From contig JAEYYH010000032.1 of NCBI GenBank assembly GCA_023430885.1, positions 52,300 through 116,299 on the forward strand: a stretch of DNA of 64,000 bases, given 5' to 3'. Below are positions 1 through 8,920 of this stretch, one piece after another. Position 1 is the stretch's first letter, and every line of letters begins with the position of its first letter. Source of the DNA: Bacillota bacterium. GTDB taxonomy: Bacteria > Bacillota_I > Bacilli_A > RF39 > UBA660. The notes beneath the pieces were generated by a model that was not told the DNA's origin, did not search any database, and saw nothing but the letters and a program-made list of their open reading frames with translations. Both the position numbers and the translations under genes were made by a program.

Positions 1-1000
1 TCATACGAGTACCATAATTTAATTTTCCTATAATTAAATCAGATATATTATCTCTAATTAAAGTTGATTCAATTACATCTTTTGAAGTTATTTTTAATAA
101 ATCTTCAACCGTTAAGGCTCTTGTCCCTACCGTCCATCCACTTGTTACGGACGACAGTGTCATAGCATAATCATTAAAACTACTACTTAAGTAAGTATTT
201 TTGACATTTGGTAACAAAGTAACTGTATCATCACCCAATGTGTTATTCGTATCTATTACGTATGTTGTAAGACAGGTTGTACTAATTTCTGTACACGCTT
301 CATTATTTACAACATCATATAAAATAACGTCACCTAAATCATATTTAGGATCACTGGTTGTATTAGATTCTATGTATTGTTCAGCTTTTACACTAATTAC
401 AATTTGAATTGATGGTTTAATCTGATAATTCGCATCATTATTTTTTTTTGTTATTTCACTCTGTTCAAATTTATAGGCTTCTGTTCCCCATAAACTGTCT
501 AGAGAATCAATACCAGAATCTAAAGGCCAAGATACGGAAACCTCAAATGAACTTTCCTCACCTTTAGCTAAAATATAATTTTTACTTAAATTAATATTAA
601 TATGAAATGGATAATCGTGTGATAATACATCTTCAACAGATTCAGAAGTTGTTGCCGTATCATCTATTACATAATTATCGGCTTCATCGCCTAAAATTCT
701 AGCAGAAACAATTGAATAACTAAGCTGAGCATCAGAATCACCCAAATTTTTAATGTTGACTAGTTCATCCACTATATCCATTCCTGGATAAATATCAGAT
801 AAAGATATAACGATATCATTAGAAACCGGTTGACCATCTTTATCCAATTCTATATACCAAGCTTTAACACCTATTTCAGTAGAAACACTTGATAAACCAC
901 TATAAGCAAACCAAGCAAGTGTTACAGATATAAATGAAATTACTATAAAGGTTACAGACATTATATTTAATCTTAAATATAATTTATGCTTTTTTTCCAA
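1..1000 (-). CDS. TasA/camelysin-like secreted protein, partial (runs off left edge)
   Basis: The reading frame is open from a TTG at 1000 to the window edge (333 codons, C-terminus missing). The TTG is preceded by GAGGTG at good spacing and is followed by a basic N-terminus (LEKKHKLYLRLN) and one hydrophobic segment ending in LAWFAYSGLSS, a typical signal/anchor of SipW-processed fibre proteins. After it come extracellular beta-type sequences (IVISLSDIYPGMDIVDELVNI), as in TasA/camelysin relatives, where a SLSDIxPGD-like motif follows the cleavage site. It lies 45 bp downstream of a SipW-type signal peptidase gene, as expected for substrate and processing enzyme. The family assignment rests on N-terminal architecture and context, not on a database search. 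Confidence 0.7.
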   Translation of the reverse strand, partial: MEKKHKLYLRLNIMSVTFIVISFISVTLAWFAYSGLSSVSTEIGVKAWYIELDKDGQPVSNDIVISLSDIYPGMDIVDELVNIKNLGDSDAQLSYSIVSARILGDEADNYVIDDTATTSESVEDVLSHDYPFHININLSKNYILAKGEESSFEVSVSWPLDSGIDSLDSLWGTEAYKFEQSEITKKNNDANYQIKPSIQIVISVKAEQYIESNTTSDPKYDLGDVILYDVVNNEACTEISTTCLTTYVIDTNNTLGDDTVTLLPNVKNTYLSSSFNDYAMTLSSVTSGWTVGTRALTVEDLLKITSKDVIESTLIRDNISDLIIGKLNYGTRM

Positions 1001-1045
1001 TTATATCACCTCGCCGTTCACTTATATTCTTTGTTTATATTATTA

Positions 1046-1630
1046 CTAATTACTACTAATTTTTTTTCTTCTCTCGTCTTCTTTTTCTAGCATCGTTGAA
1101 AGTATTTCAGATCCTATAATGAAAAGCAAAGGAAGTATTATAAATAAATAAAATCCTATAGTTGTGCCAACAATTCGATAAATTATTGAAAGTATAATTG
1201 ATCTATAAATAACAACGCCATATATCTGGCTTTCAGAAATAGTAGGATCTTCAAATAAGTTTGCTAATCCTTTTGTTTGGAATAGATATTTTCCATCTTC
1301 ATCAGTTTTAATACTAACAACTTCATGGGTAATAACTTTATCTTTGAAATCACCAGCTGTTCCTAGATAACTAACTGCATCACCAACTTTAATTGTTGAT
1401 GGATCAACTTCTTTTGAAATTAACACATCTCCAATCTTATACTTGGGCTCCATACTTCCTGAAATTACTGTAAACATTCTATAATTGAAAAAAGATATTT
1501 TATTGTCACTGAAGCGTTGCAAACATACAACAATTATAAATCCAACAAGTATTACAACAAACATTATTTGTGCTATAGTTGCGACAATTTTATATGCTTT
1601 GCTGTTTTTAATTTCCATTAATTTTTTCAT
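1046..1630 (-). CDS. sipW: SipW-type signal peptidase I (S26B)
   Basis: A 194-residue membrane protein with a TM helix at about 16-36, the catalytic serine in VISGSMEP (S59), GDVLI after it, and the S26B histidine in VITHEVV (H102). It has no lysine-type general base, which marks the archaeal/ER-like SipW class rather than the usual bacterial Ser-Lys LepB. A second TM helix lies at about 143-172. The substrates are probably the TasA-like proteins encoded here, one of which follows directly downstream. It starts 9 bp after the DUF2357-like gene, so it is part of the same operon. The start at 1630 has only a weak AGG upstream; an ATG four codons later is possible. The symbol is by analogy with the Bacillus tapA-sipW-tasA system. 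Confidence 0.85.
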   Translation of the reverse strand: MKKLMEIKNSKAYKIVATIAQIMFVVILVGFIIVVCLQRFSDNKISFFNYRMFTVISGSMEPKYKIGDVLISKEVDPSTIKVGDAVSYLGTAGDFKDKVITHEVVSIKTDEDGKYLFQTKGLANLFEDPTISESQIYGVVIYRSIILSIIYRIVGTTIGFYLFIILPLLFIIGSEILSTMLEKEDERRKKISSN

Positions 1631-1639
1631 ATAAATAAC

Positions 1640-2773
1640 CTACAAATAATTTTGAGTCCTTTCTAAATATTCGTCCATTGCAGACTGAAATTTCTTTTTA
1701 ATATCAGTACTGCCAATTACTCTTTTTTCTTTTTCATTTTTTATTTCACTAGTTATCATAGCAATTATTTCTTCATCTGTTATTTTAATTCCACAATTTA
1801 GTAATAAAGAAACAGCTCTATGTATTTCTTTTTTTACCATTATAACAGCATATTTTGATAACTTGTCTTTTTGTTCTCTTTTAGATGAGCTTATTGAATC
1901 AAAGACACAATAATCTATCAAGAAAGATTCATCCAAAATTCCTTTTAGGACATCGTTTCCTGTAGTGTCTAAACCATCTTTAGAACCATCAGTATCTTCA
2001 TAATCATAAGTTTGTAAGAAGTCCCATAATTTCATAGCAATTTGAAAATTAGGATTTTTTAAAATCATATTAGTTTTCTTAATTGGAGAAACTACAAATG
2101 CAACATGTGCTTTTTCTAAAGATTTTAACATTTCGCTTCTTTTCCAGCTAGCAATGTAATCTTTCATTTTTTTTACTCTTTTTTTAAGATCATCTAATTC
2201 TTTTTGAAAATCATTTTCTTTGCTTCCTTTTGGCATTTCTTTTGAACTTATTTTAAGTTCAACATTAACTTTTTCATAACCATTATTAGTAGAAGCAGCA
2301 TATTCTAAAACTTTATCATTTTTTGTTTTAAAATTTTCTAATGCTACTTCCTTTCTCATAATAAATCTTAACATATTGTCAATTAAAGTATAAATAAATC
2401 TATTTTCATATGTGTTAAATGTTTCTTCATGATGCTCGATTAATATTTTTGATGGACGAACTTCATTAGTAACTTTATCTATTTTTTCAATAAAATGAGT
2501 GTGCTTAGATAAGTCTTTTACACTTGCTACAGTAATTTTTCGAGCTTTCTCTATTTTCACTACTTCTTCTTCTTTAATAAGAGCCACTTTTGGGTTTCTA
2601 ACAATATTATCAATATATGGGCAAGAAAATTCAATCTCATTTACCCAGTCGAAAGACATGGAATCATTAGTAATTTCGGATTTAAAAGACATATCCGAAC
2701 TTACATTTTGCATAAACAGTTCGCTTTTTTCTGCTAATTTTTCATCACTAGGAAATTTTTTGGCTCTAGCCAT
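1640..2773 (-). CDS. DUF2357-like protein without nuclease domain
   Basis: A 377-residue soluble protein. Residues about 52-130 look like DUF2357, the domain that accompanies McrB-type ATPases: IVRNPKVAL, then a polar stretch ending VRPSKI, then NTYENRF (119-126), where DUF2357 has its conserved ENRF. The middle (190-220) is a charged coiled coil. No PD-(D/E)XK nuclease motif follows, although many DUF2357 proteins carry one. It starts 16 bp after the McrB-like ATPase gene and precedes a signal peptidase, so a partner or regulator role for the ATPase is more likely than restriction. The family call comes from motif recognition only; a profile search would settle it. Confidence 0.5.
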   Translation of the reverse strand: MARAKKFPSDEKLAEKSELFMQNVSSDMSFKSEITNDSMSFDWVNEIEFSCPYIDNIVRNPKVALIKEEEVVKIEKARKITVASVKDLSKHTHFIEKIDKVTNEVRPSKILIEHHEETFNTYENRFIYTLIDNMLRFIMRKEVALENFKTKNDKVLEYAASTNNGYEKVNVELKISSKEMPKGSKENDFQKELDDLKKRVKKMKDYIASWKRSEMLKSLEKAHVAFVVSPIKKTNMILKNPNFQIAMKLWDFLQTYDYEDTDGSKDGLDTTGNDVLKGILDESFLIDYCVFDSISSSKREQKDKLSKYAVIMVKKEIHRAVSLLLNCGIKITDEEIIAMITSEIKNEKEKRVIGSTDIKKKFQSAMDEYLERTQNYL

Positions 2774-2789
2774 ATATAATCACCACTAT

Positions 2790-4319
2790 CTATACAGACT
2801 TTTTAATTCTTTCTAAGTATTCAATACATTCCTTCATATTGTCATCGCCAAATTCTTTTTTTAAATAGGCAATGAAAGGATCTATTTCATCACGAATTAA
2901 TAATATATTTAATTGATCAAACTTACGGAAAATTTTCTTAGCAATAAAGTAATCGATACCATCAACTTCTTTACCACCACAAGCAACATAAACTGGTACA
3001 AACGTATTTAATTGTTTCATAATACGATTACCAAAAGCTACTCTGAAATGTTTGATAACATAATCATCCATTAATCTAATTTTTTCTAAATTTTTATCAG
3101 AAACCTTTTTGTTTTCAACTGCTGCTGCAAACAAGGATTCAAGATAACTTGAATTAAGATCTATAGCATCTTGTTCTCTACATTTAAAAGGCTCTATTTT
3201 GGTATTAATATCAATAGGCATTGCACGGTCATAAACTTTATCAGTAACCATAAATGTTGAATCATCATTATTAATTGTACCAATATACCATAAGTTACCA
3301 GGCAATTTTAATTTTCCCTCTTTTATACGAACAGGGTCACTAGGCCATGAGTTAGTAACTAACTCAATAATCCATTCTTCCCTAGAAGGCATTTCTAGAA
3401 TAGATAACATTTCAGCAAAATAATACTCAACACGAGCGATGTTCATTTCATCCAAAATGATTGTATGTACATCATCATCAAGTCCTGATATATATAATTC
3501 CGCTAATACATCAGTCTCATTAAACTTTTTTGTAAATTCATTGAAATATCCTAATAATTCAGTTTTATCACGCCAAGAAGGCTCTACTGATGCTATACAA
3601 GAATCTTTTTTTACAAACTTTCCCCAAGCATATGCAAGTGAAGTTTTACCTGTTCCTGATATACCTTGTAAAATTACTAGCTTACCGCAAGCTAAGCCTG
3701 CAAAGAACGCTCTTAAAAGTGAAGCATCATAATATAAATGTAACTGACTAGCAGAATAACATCTAAAATTATCTAACATTTCATCTAATGTAAAATTATT
3801 ACCATAATTTTTAACCTTAAGTGTCTTGAATTTTTGATCTATTTTATCAAGTTTAGGAAATCTAATGTCACCAACATTTTCCTGTTTTTTATCTTCTTCT
3901 TTAGGCTCTTCTTCTGGATTTTCTGCATCATTAGGATTTAATCCTAATTGAGAAACTTTCATAGCCATAATTTCATTTTTTTCTTTCATTAATTTCTTTA
4001 CTTGGCTATCTAAATCAGCAATTTCGTCTAATAAGTCTTCTTGATTCAATTTATTTTTTCTAAATCTTATTAACTTTCTAAGACTAAATAAAATGATAAA
4101 TACAATTAAACCCAATATAATAACTAGAGTGGCTATAACTGAACCAACTAGTAGCCACTCTGATCCTTTAAAACTATCTTGATAACTATTTATTATTTTC
4201 ATATATTCTTTGTAGTTAATCATTTGGGTTAAGCCATTAACAAAACCTTTAATTATTAAAAGCACCCCATCAAAGAATATTGAAATAAACTCGTAGAAAA
4301 ATCTTAAAAAAGTATTCAT
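2790..4319 (-). CDS. Membrane-anchored McrB-like AAA+ ATPase
   Basis: A 509-residue protein with a hydrophobic N-terminus (about 5-35) and a clear TM helix (about 55-82), a basic stop-transfer stretch, a short coiled coil (92-120), an acidic linker, and a C-terminal AAA+ domain. Walker A is GISGTGKTS (219-227), Walker B is TIILDEMN (D290, E291), and sensor 1 lies in IGTINND (N350) followed by VYDRA, the order seen in McrB/MoxR-like ATPases. The ATPase should face the cytoplasm. The ATG overlaps the TGA of the preceding peptidase-fusion gene, so the two are translationally coupled. McrB relatives usually power restriction or protein remodelling; here the neighbours are secretion and fibre genes, and I infer a role in assembly or export. 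The ATPase call is strong; the role is uncertain. Confidence 0.8.
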   Translation of the reverse strand: MNTFLRFFYEFISIFFDGVLLIIKGFVNGLTQMINYKEYMKIINSYQDSFKGSEWLLVGSVIATLVIILGLIVFIILFSLRKLIRFRKNKLNQEDLLDEIADLDSQVKKLMKEKNEIMAMKVSQLGLNPNDAENPEEEPKEEDKKQENVGDIRFPKLDKIDQKFKTLKVKNYGNNFTLDEMLDNFRCYSASQLHLYYDASLLRAFFAGLACGKLVILQGISGTGKTSLAYAWGKFVKKDSCIASVEPSWRDKTELLGYFNEFTKKFNETDVLAELYISGLDDDVHTIILDEMNIARVEYYFAEMLSILEMPSREEWIIELVTNSWPSDPVRIKEGKLKLPGNLWYIGTINNDDSTFMVTDKVYDRAMPIDINTKIEPFKCREQDAIDLNSSYLESLFAAAVENKKVSDKNLEKIRLMDDYVIKHFRVAFGNRIMKQLNTFVPVYVACGGKEVDGIDYFIAKKIFRKFDQLNILLIRDEIDPFIAYLKKEFGDDNMKECIEYLERIKKSV

Positions 4320-6571
4320 TCTTGTTCCCCCCTGAAATCACCAATTTTGTCAACTATATCTTCATAAATAACATTATCCAAAAGTTCATCTGGAATATAT
4401 GAAATCACACTTGCCATATTTGGTATTTTTTTATTAATAAATACATAATCAGCAATATATAAATCACCACGATTTTTTTCTTTAATTGTTGTTTCTTTAT
4501 TAAATACTAAAGCAAATTTATAACCCATCTTTTTAATTCTCTTTAAAAATTGTTTGTTTATTAATAAGTCTTCAAATGTTGTTAAAATCAGAACATTATC
4601 TTTAGCATATTTGTCATCAATAACTCTTAATAACTTTTCAAACTTTTTCTCTTTAGCATATAAACTTTTAGGAATATATAAAATATATTTTCTATTAAAA
4701 TTAGCTGAAACCATATCTTTTATTAATTGCATTGATAATAAATTTAATAGTACTGATAACTTATCTTCAGCAACAACGCCTTCGGTATAAGTTTTATCAA
4801 TAACATAATCACTATAAACTTTACTAAAAGAAATATTATGTTCAAGTTCTAATCCGTACATATCTTTCTTATTACTTAATTTATTAAATTTTAAATTAAA
4901 CATATTAGTTTCTAGTTTTTGTAAAAAATATCCAAATATATCATTATATTTTTTTTGGATCTGTCCAATTTTAGCAACTATTTGTGCTTCTTTTTGAATA
5001 TCCCAATCTTTATAAAATTTTGCTATCTCTTTTTTATAAAATTCATTTCTAACCTTAATTTCTTCTATAGAATCTTTAGCACTCTCTAAATTAGCAATTA
5101 ATATAAAGATATTATTATAAGTATCCACAATTTCATTATATCTCTTGTTACTACCTTTATAATTACTAATTAGTTCGTTTGCAACTTTATTTATAACTTT
5201 TTTATTTTTTAAAACTGAACTTTTTCCTGTAGACTCGATATCTTTATCACCAAAGTAATTATAGTATTTAGCATTGATGTATGTATTAATAAATATATTT
5301 TTAACTGTTATTTCTTTAGTACGAATTTTTTCATCAACTAAGATATCTATTAACTCATTTATCTCTTCTTTTTTTATAAACATTGATGTTTCAATAATAT
5401 TTTTGTGATTACCTAGTTTACTCTTTATTGATTCTAAGTTTATTTTTGTTAGAGTTTCATTATCTTCAACTATTGGTTCTTCTTCTTTTTCAGAATTCAA
5501 ATCAGCATTCTTTTTTTGTTTTTTATCTTTTTGCTCAGATACTTTCATTTCATTTCTAGCGATTTCTAGTAAAGTGTCGCCTATTTCAGATGCATCAACT
5601 GGAATAACTCTAAATAATGATGTTTTATCTAAATCGTCCTCAATATCTTCTTCTTCCTCTTTTTGTGGTGCAACTTTATATTTATCATCAACTTCGTTAG
5701 AATCAACTGAAATAACTCTAAAAATGGATGTTTTTTCTAATTCTTCTTCTTTATGAATTTCTTCTTCAGACTTTTGAACTGAATGTATTAACTCATCTTC
5801 TTCTTTCTCAGAATTAGCGGATACAACTTTGAAAAGTGTATTTTCTTTTTGAGCTTCAATTTTCTTTTCTTCATATTTTTTAGCATGAGCTTTTTTATAT
5901 TCTTCTAAACTTTGGATTTTACCACGATGTTTATTTATATATTTAATAACTTTTTTCCTAATATTCTTAAATAATATTCCGCCTTTTTTTACTAAAGATT
6001 CAAAGATCAAATACATATTTTCTTCTTTAATATCTTCACCTTTAGCTTTTTCTGCATCTATTTTATTCTTTTTGACTGCCATATTAAATAAGAATAAAGT
6101 AATAATAAGAGTTATCAAAACACCTGGATTAAATAATGTTTTTCTAAGAATACCAAAATTACCTAGTATTTTTACTACTTTACCTACAATTTGACTTTGA
6201 TCTATTGGGTCATCTTTTGCATTATTAGCATCACCCTTAGTAATATAAGTCCCATTGTAAACTTCGATAATTCTGTGTGTTATATATTCTTTATCTAATC
6301 TATAAGTTACTATATCATCAAGTTTAACTTTTTGTGTTAGTTTTACAACTATCCAATCACCGGCATTAATTGTATCCTCCATACTTCCTGTTTGGACTTC
6401 AAATATAGAATATCCAAAAAAATCAGTATAATCATTACCAAGAAGTTTAGTTTGAACACCGGTATATATAGAGACAATTAAAATAACACCAAATATAAAA
6501 ATCAATATATTTAATAAAAAATTAATAATTTTCTCAATAAAATTCATATTTTTTAAATTCATATTTATCAT
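4316..6571 (-). CDS. SipW-type signal peptidase fused to cytoplasmic region with degenerate EAL-like C-terminus
   Basis: A 751-residue protein. Residues 1-170 are an S26B signal peptidase: TM helix about 11-37, catalytic serine in VQTGSMED (S63), histidine in YITHRI (H99), the TKGDANN loop, and a second TM at about 150-166. A highly charged cytoplasmic region follows (200-380), containing a repeated motif around SIFRVISVDS, SLFRVIPVDA and TLFKVVSANS. The last ~190 residues resemble the second half of an EAL domain: KYILYIPKSL aligns with the vNlS strand, LILTTFEDLL with the eiTE strand, and LKRIKKMGYKFAL with the LrxlGvriALDDFG segment, but the acidic catalytic residues are absent. It could be an inactive c-di-GMP-binding or scaffolding part; this is inference. 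An active peptidase looks likely. Confidence 0.7.
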   Translation of the reverse strand: MINMNLKNMNFIEKIINFLLNILIFIFGVILIVSIYTGVQTKLLGNDYTDFFGYSIFEVQTGSMEDTINAGDWIVVKLTQKVKLDDIVTYRLDKEYITHRIIEVYNGTYITKGDANNAKDDPIDQSQIVGKVVKILGNFGILRKTLFNPGVLITLIITLFLFNMAVKKNKIDAEKAKGEDIKEENMYLIFESLVKKGGILFKNIRKKVIKYINKHRGKIQSLEEYKKAHAKKYEEKKIEAQKENTLFKVVSANSEKEEDELIHSVQKSEEEIHKEEELEKTSIFRVISVDSNEVDDKYKVAPQKEEEEDIEDDLDKTSLFRVIPVDASEIGDTLLEIARNEMKVSEQKDKKQKKNADLNSEKEEEPIVEDNETLTKINLESIKSKLGNHKNIIETSMFIKKEEINELIDILVDEKIRTKEITVKNIFINTYINAKYYNYFGDKDIESTGKSSVLKNKKVINKVANELISNYKGSNKRYNEIVDTYNNIFILIANLESAKDSIEEIKVRNEFYKKEIAKFYKDWDIQKEAQIVAKIGQIQKKYNDIFGYFLQKLETNMFNLKFNKLSNKKDMYGLELEHNISFSKVYSDYVIDKTYTEGVVAEDKLSVLLNLLSMQLIKDMVSANFNRKYILYIPKSLYAKEKKFEKLLRVIDDKYAKDNVLILTTFEDLLINKQFLKRIKKMGYKFALVFNKETTIKEKNRGDLYIADYVFINKKIPNMASVISYIPDELLDNVIYEDIVDKIGDFRGEQE

Positions 6572-6753
6572 TCCTACTCCATTTTTCGACCATATTCTAT
6601 CTTATATAATTTTATCACATTAAAATACTATTTACAATAATATGAAACTTTTTTCTAATAAAAAATCAAATGCAAAAATGAGCTTTATTTTAAAAGAAAT
6701 TACTAAAAAACTATAGTTATTTTATTTTAATTAAAGTATAAACTTAAATTAAT

Positions 6754-6785
6754 AAAGACACATAATCATTGATCATGTGTCTTTA
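6754..6785 (-). terminator. Rho-independent terminator after the 177-aa gene
   Basis: Inverted repeat AAAGACACAT / ATGTGTCTTT followed on the minus strand by TTTATT. It separates the degenerate peptidase gene from the peptidase-ATPase operon that starts at 6571. The rest of the 6572-6824 gap is AT-rich, with no ORF that I trust. Confidence 0.75.
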
Positions 6786-6824
6786 ACTTATATTATTAAT
6801 TATTTTTATAAATACTGGCCTTGA

Positions 6825-7358
6825 TTATTTTATATAATCTTCTTTACCATATTTAATTTCAACAACTAGAGCATAAAATTCATAAATAAATATTAAGAAA
6901 CTTGGTACAAGAACTATAAATAAGAAACCCCATTTAGATTCTATTACAGATAAATAAGTACCTATATTGTTATAAACTTTACTAGCTTCACCTACTACAA
7001 ATTTTGTTGAATATGTAGAACCATTTTCATAAGTAATTGCTTCATCAGCTTCATGAACTTCGCCTACTTTACCTAAATCAATACTTACGCTACCATCGCT
7101 AGCTACTTTATAAACAAATATTTCATCATCAACAGCGATTTCAGTTATTTTTCTTGATTCAACAAGTACTAAATCACCTTTTTTAAAATTATCCGAAGTA
7201 ATATCGCCTTTTATTAAAATTAGAGAAGTGTCCCCAAATTGAGTAACTCCATAGTCATTATAATTTAATAGTAATACTGTCATTGCTATTGCAAAGCCAA
7301 AGAATACTACTCCTAAAACTCCTATAACAATTTTTTTAATGATCTCTAGTATCTTCAT
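6825..7358 (-). CDS. Signal-peptidase-like membrane protein, catalytic residues apparently lost
   Basis: 177 residues with the S26B layout: TM helix about 7-29, an extracellular domain with FKKGDLVLVESR (the post-catalytic GDLVLV strand of SipW proteins), and a C-terminal TM about 143-165 ending in a basic tail. Where active relatives have SGSMEP eight residues before the GD, this protein has KGDITSDN, and the ITHE/ITHR histidine site reads VYKV. I see neither the serine nor the histidine in place, so it is probably an inactive paralogue, perhaps a chaperone or decoy for fibre subunits. The ATG has AGGTGG upstream. It stands between terminators, downstream of the 301-aa secreted protein. Confidence 0.6.
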   Translation of the reverse strand: MKILEIIKKIVIGVLGVVFFGFAIAMTVLLLNYNDYGVTQFGDTSLILIKGDITSDNFKKGDLVLVESRKITEIAVDDEIFVYKVASDGSVSIDLGKVGEVHEADEAITYENGSTYSTKFVVGEASKVYNNIGTYLSVIESKWGFLFIVLVPSFLIFIYEFYALVVEIKYGKEDYIK

Positions 7359-7444
7359 TTTTTTACCACCTATTCTATTTATATAATAACATAAAAAGAT
7401 TCTTATATCAATGATTTAATCGAAAATATGACATTAATTTTAAA

Positions 7445-8350
7445 TTAACAACCATCTGTTTCTTCAAGAGTAAATTCACTAGCATTATACGTTGTATTAA
7501 AGCTTTTACTATAAAACATATAGCTTAAACTATCTTTCGCGTTGATATTAAACTTAATCTCATTTATGTAATTATTTGCGTCTGTATTAGCAGTACTATA
7601 CTCGCTACTATCTGCATTTATTATTAATTTACTAGCGTCCCAAGTTACTTTAACGCATTTCGTAGTTGAGGAAGGATTAGTAACAATTAGTCTGTCATAA
7701 TTAGAATAATTTTTATAAGATAAAGTTACATCATTACTTTTAGTACCGGCTTTATGAAGTGTAAAATCTCCACTTAAGGTTTTACTGTATGGTGTTGTGC
7801 TAGATACTGTAACATTAACTACGACATCATTAATTTCATAATTAGTATCGGTTAAAACAACATCAAAATAAAGGTTCTTTGTTACAATTTGATTAACCCA
7901 ATCATACCCGTTTAGTTCACAATCTGTTTTATTAAAAGAGCTAACATCTACTTGATCACCAGTTTTATTACTACATGCTTGCAAACTAGATAAAACTCCA
8001 TCCTGTGAATTTAAATCAGTACCATTCATATGGCATTCAGCATAAGCTGCTGCATCTCCTGTTACAGTACATGTGGCAGTATAACCTATATCATAATCTG
8101 TTATAACACTTTGATTAAGACTATTATTAATACTAAAGTTAATACTGCCACCATCCCACTGACTATTTGCATTCTTAACTACAGTTCCTGAAGCTAATTG
8201 TTCACTGCTAAAGTAAAAACCTTTAGATTTCAAGTAATAATTCCAAACAGAATTTGAAATATATTTTGCAGAAGTAATGCCATAAATAACTGCTATGCTA
8301 CAAACTAACAATATAGATATTAAAATTATATGTTTTTTCTTACTTTTCAT
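7445..8350 (-). CDS. Secreted protein with SipW-type N-terminal anchor, unknown function
   Basis: About 301 residues from the ATG at 8350. I chose this start because AGGATG lies six bases upstream and the longer frame up to 8371 would begin inside the overlap with the previous gene. The N-terminus is basic (MKSKKKH) with one hydrophobic helix ending in TSAKYISNS. The mature part is Ser/Thr/Asn-rich and beta-like, with four cysteines near CTVTG, CHMNG, QACSN and DCELNG, and a C-terminal cysteine. No family is recognised. It follows the 183-aa TasA-like gene with the stop of one overlapping the start region of the next, and belongs to the 12619-7445 gene set of surface proteins. Confidence 0.65.
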   Translation of the reverse strand: MKSKKKHIILISILLVCSIAVIYGITSAKYISNSVWNYYLKSKGFYFSSEQLASGTVVKNANSQWDGGSINFSINNSLNQSVITDYDIGYTATCTVTGDAAAYAECHMNGTDLNSQDGVLSSLQACSNKTGDQVDVSSFNKTDCELNGYDWVNQIVTKNLYFDVVLTDTNYEINDVVVNVTVSSTTPYSKTLSGDFTLHKAGTKSNDVTLSYKNYSNYDRLIVTNPSSTTKCVKVTWDASKLIINADSSEYSTANTDANNYINEIKFNINAKDSLSYMFYSKSFNTTYNASEFTLEETDGC

Positions 8351-8360
8351 AAACATCATC

Positions 8361-8912
8361 CTAATCTTCAAGTTTTTGCCAACTTCTAATCTCTATATTA
8401 ATGTAATCCACCAAATCAGAATATGATGTAGAATTATATTCATTTGGGAAATCTATTTTTAATATGTAATTATCAAGTTCTTCAGTACTATGGCCTATTT
8501 CCTCTGTTGGGGTTGTACACACTAACTCATTTGATGAGTTTCGTGTATACGTTTCATCACAAGTCATTATTAATTCCTCAGTCTCACCATTCAATTTATA
8601 AAGTTTAATTGCAAGTGGAACTAAATGATATGTTTTGACTGTCATTTGATATTCAGCAGTAATGTTACTTTTACTACCAGAAGCATTATTGCTTACAGCA
8701 AAGGTATATTCTTTACTATCCCCAGGATTTAAATCAATTAAAGGTAACTGAATTTGATTTGAACTTTCGGCATTAAATATAAATTTTGCTATACTTTGAT
8801 CACCTGAACTAAGTGAAGTATTTGAATGGAAAATAGAATATGTTATACCAAAACAGAACACTATTGATATTAATATAAATAGAGTTATTAAAATTTTGTA
8901 TTTTAATTTCAT
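8361..8912 (-). CDS. Small TasA/camelysin-like secreted protein
   Basis: 183 residues with a hydrophobic segment at about 7-27 followed by SIFHSNTSLSSGDQSIAKF, then IDLNPGDSKEYTFAVSN. The PGD-containing strand after a short leader is the pattern of TasA/camelysin-type SipW substrates. Two cysteines (MTCDE, LVCTT) could form a disulfide outside the cell. The gene begins 8 bp after the large GLUG-type protein and ends overlapping the next secreted protein, so the three are probably co-transcribed and may be components of one surface structure. The family call is from the motif pattern only. Confidence 0.6.
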   Translation of the reverse strand: MKLKYKILITLFILISIVFCFGITYSIFHSNTSLSSGDQSIAKFIFNAESSNQIQLPLIDLNPGDSKEYTFAVSNNASGSKSNITAEYQMTVKTYHLVPLAIKLYKLNGETEELIMTCDETYTRNSSNELVCTTPTEEIGHSTEELDNYILKIDFPNEYNSTSYSDLVDYINIEIRSWQKLED

Positions 8913-8920
8913 ATCTTTAC

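Noticed and set aside
201..407. Plus-strand open frame of 68 codons
   Set aside because: Antisense of the TasA-like partial gene; weak start and no family resemblance.
1640..4319. A type IV (McrBC-like) restriction system
   Set aside because: The ATPase has a TM anchor, and no PD-(D/E)XK nuclease domain is present in the DUF2357-like protein or nearby; the neighbours are secretion genes.
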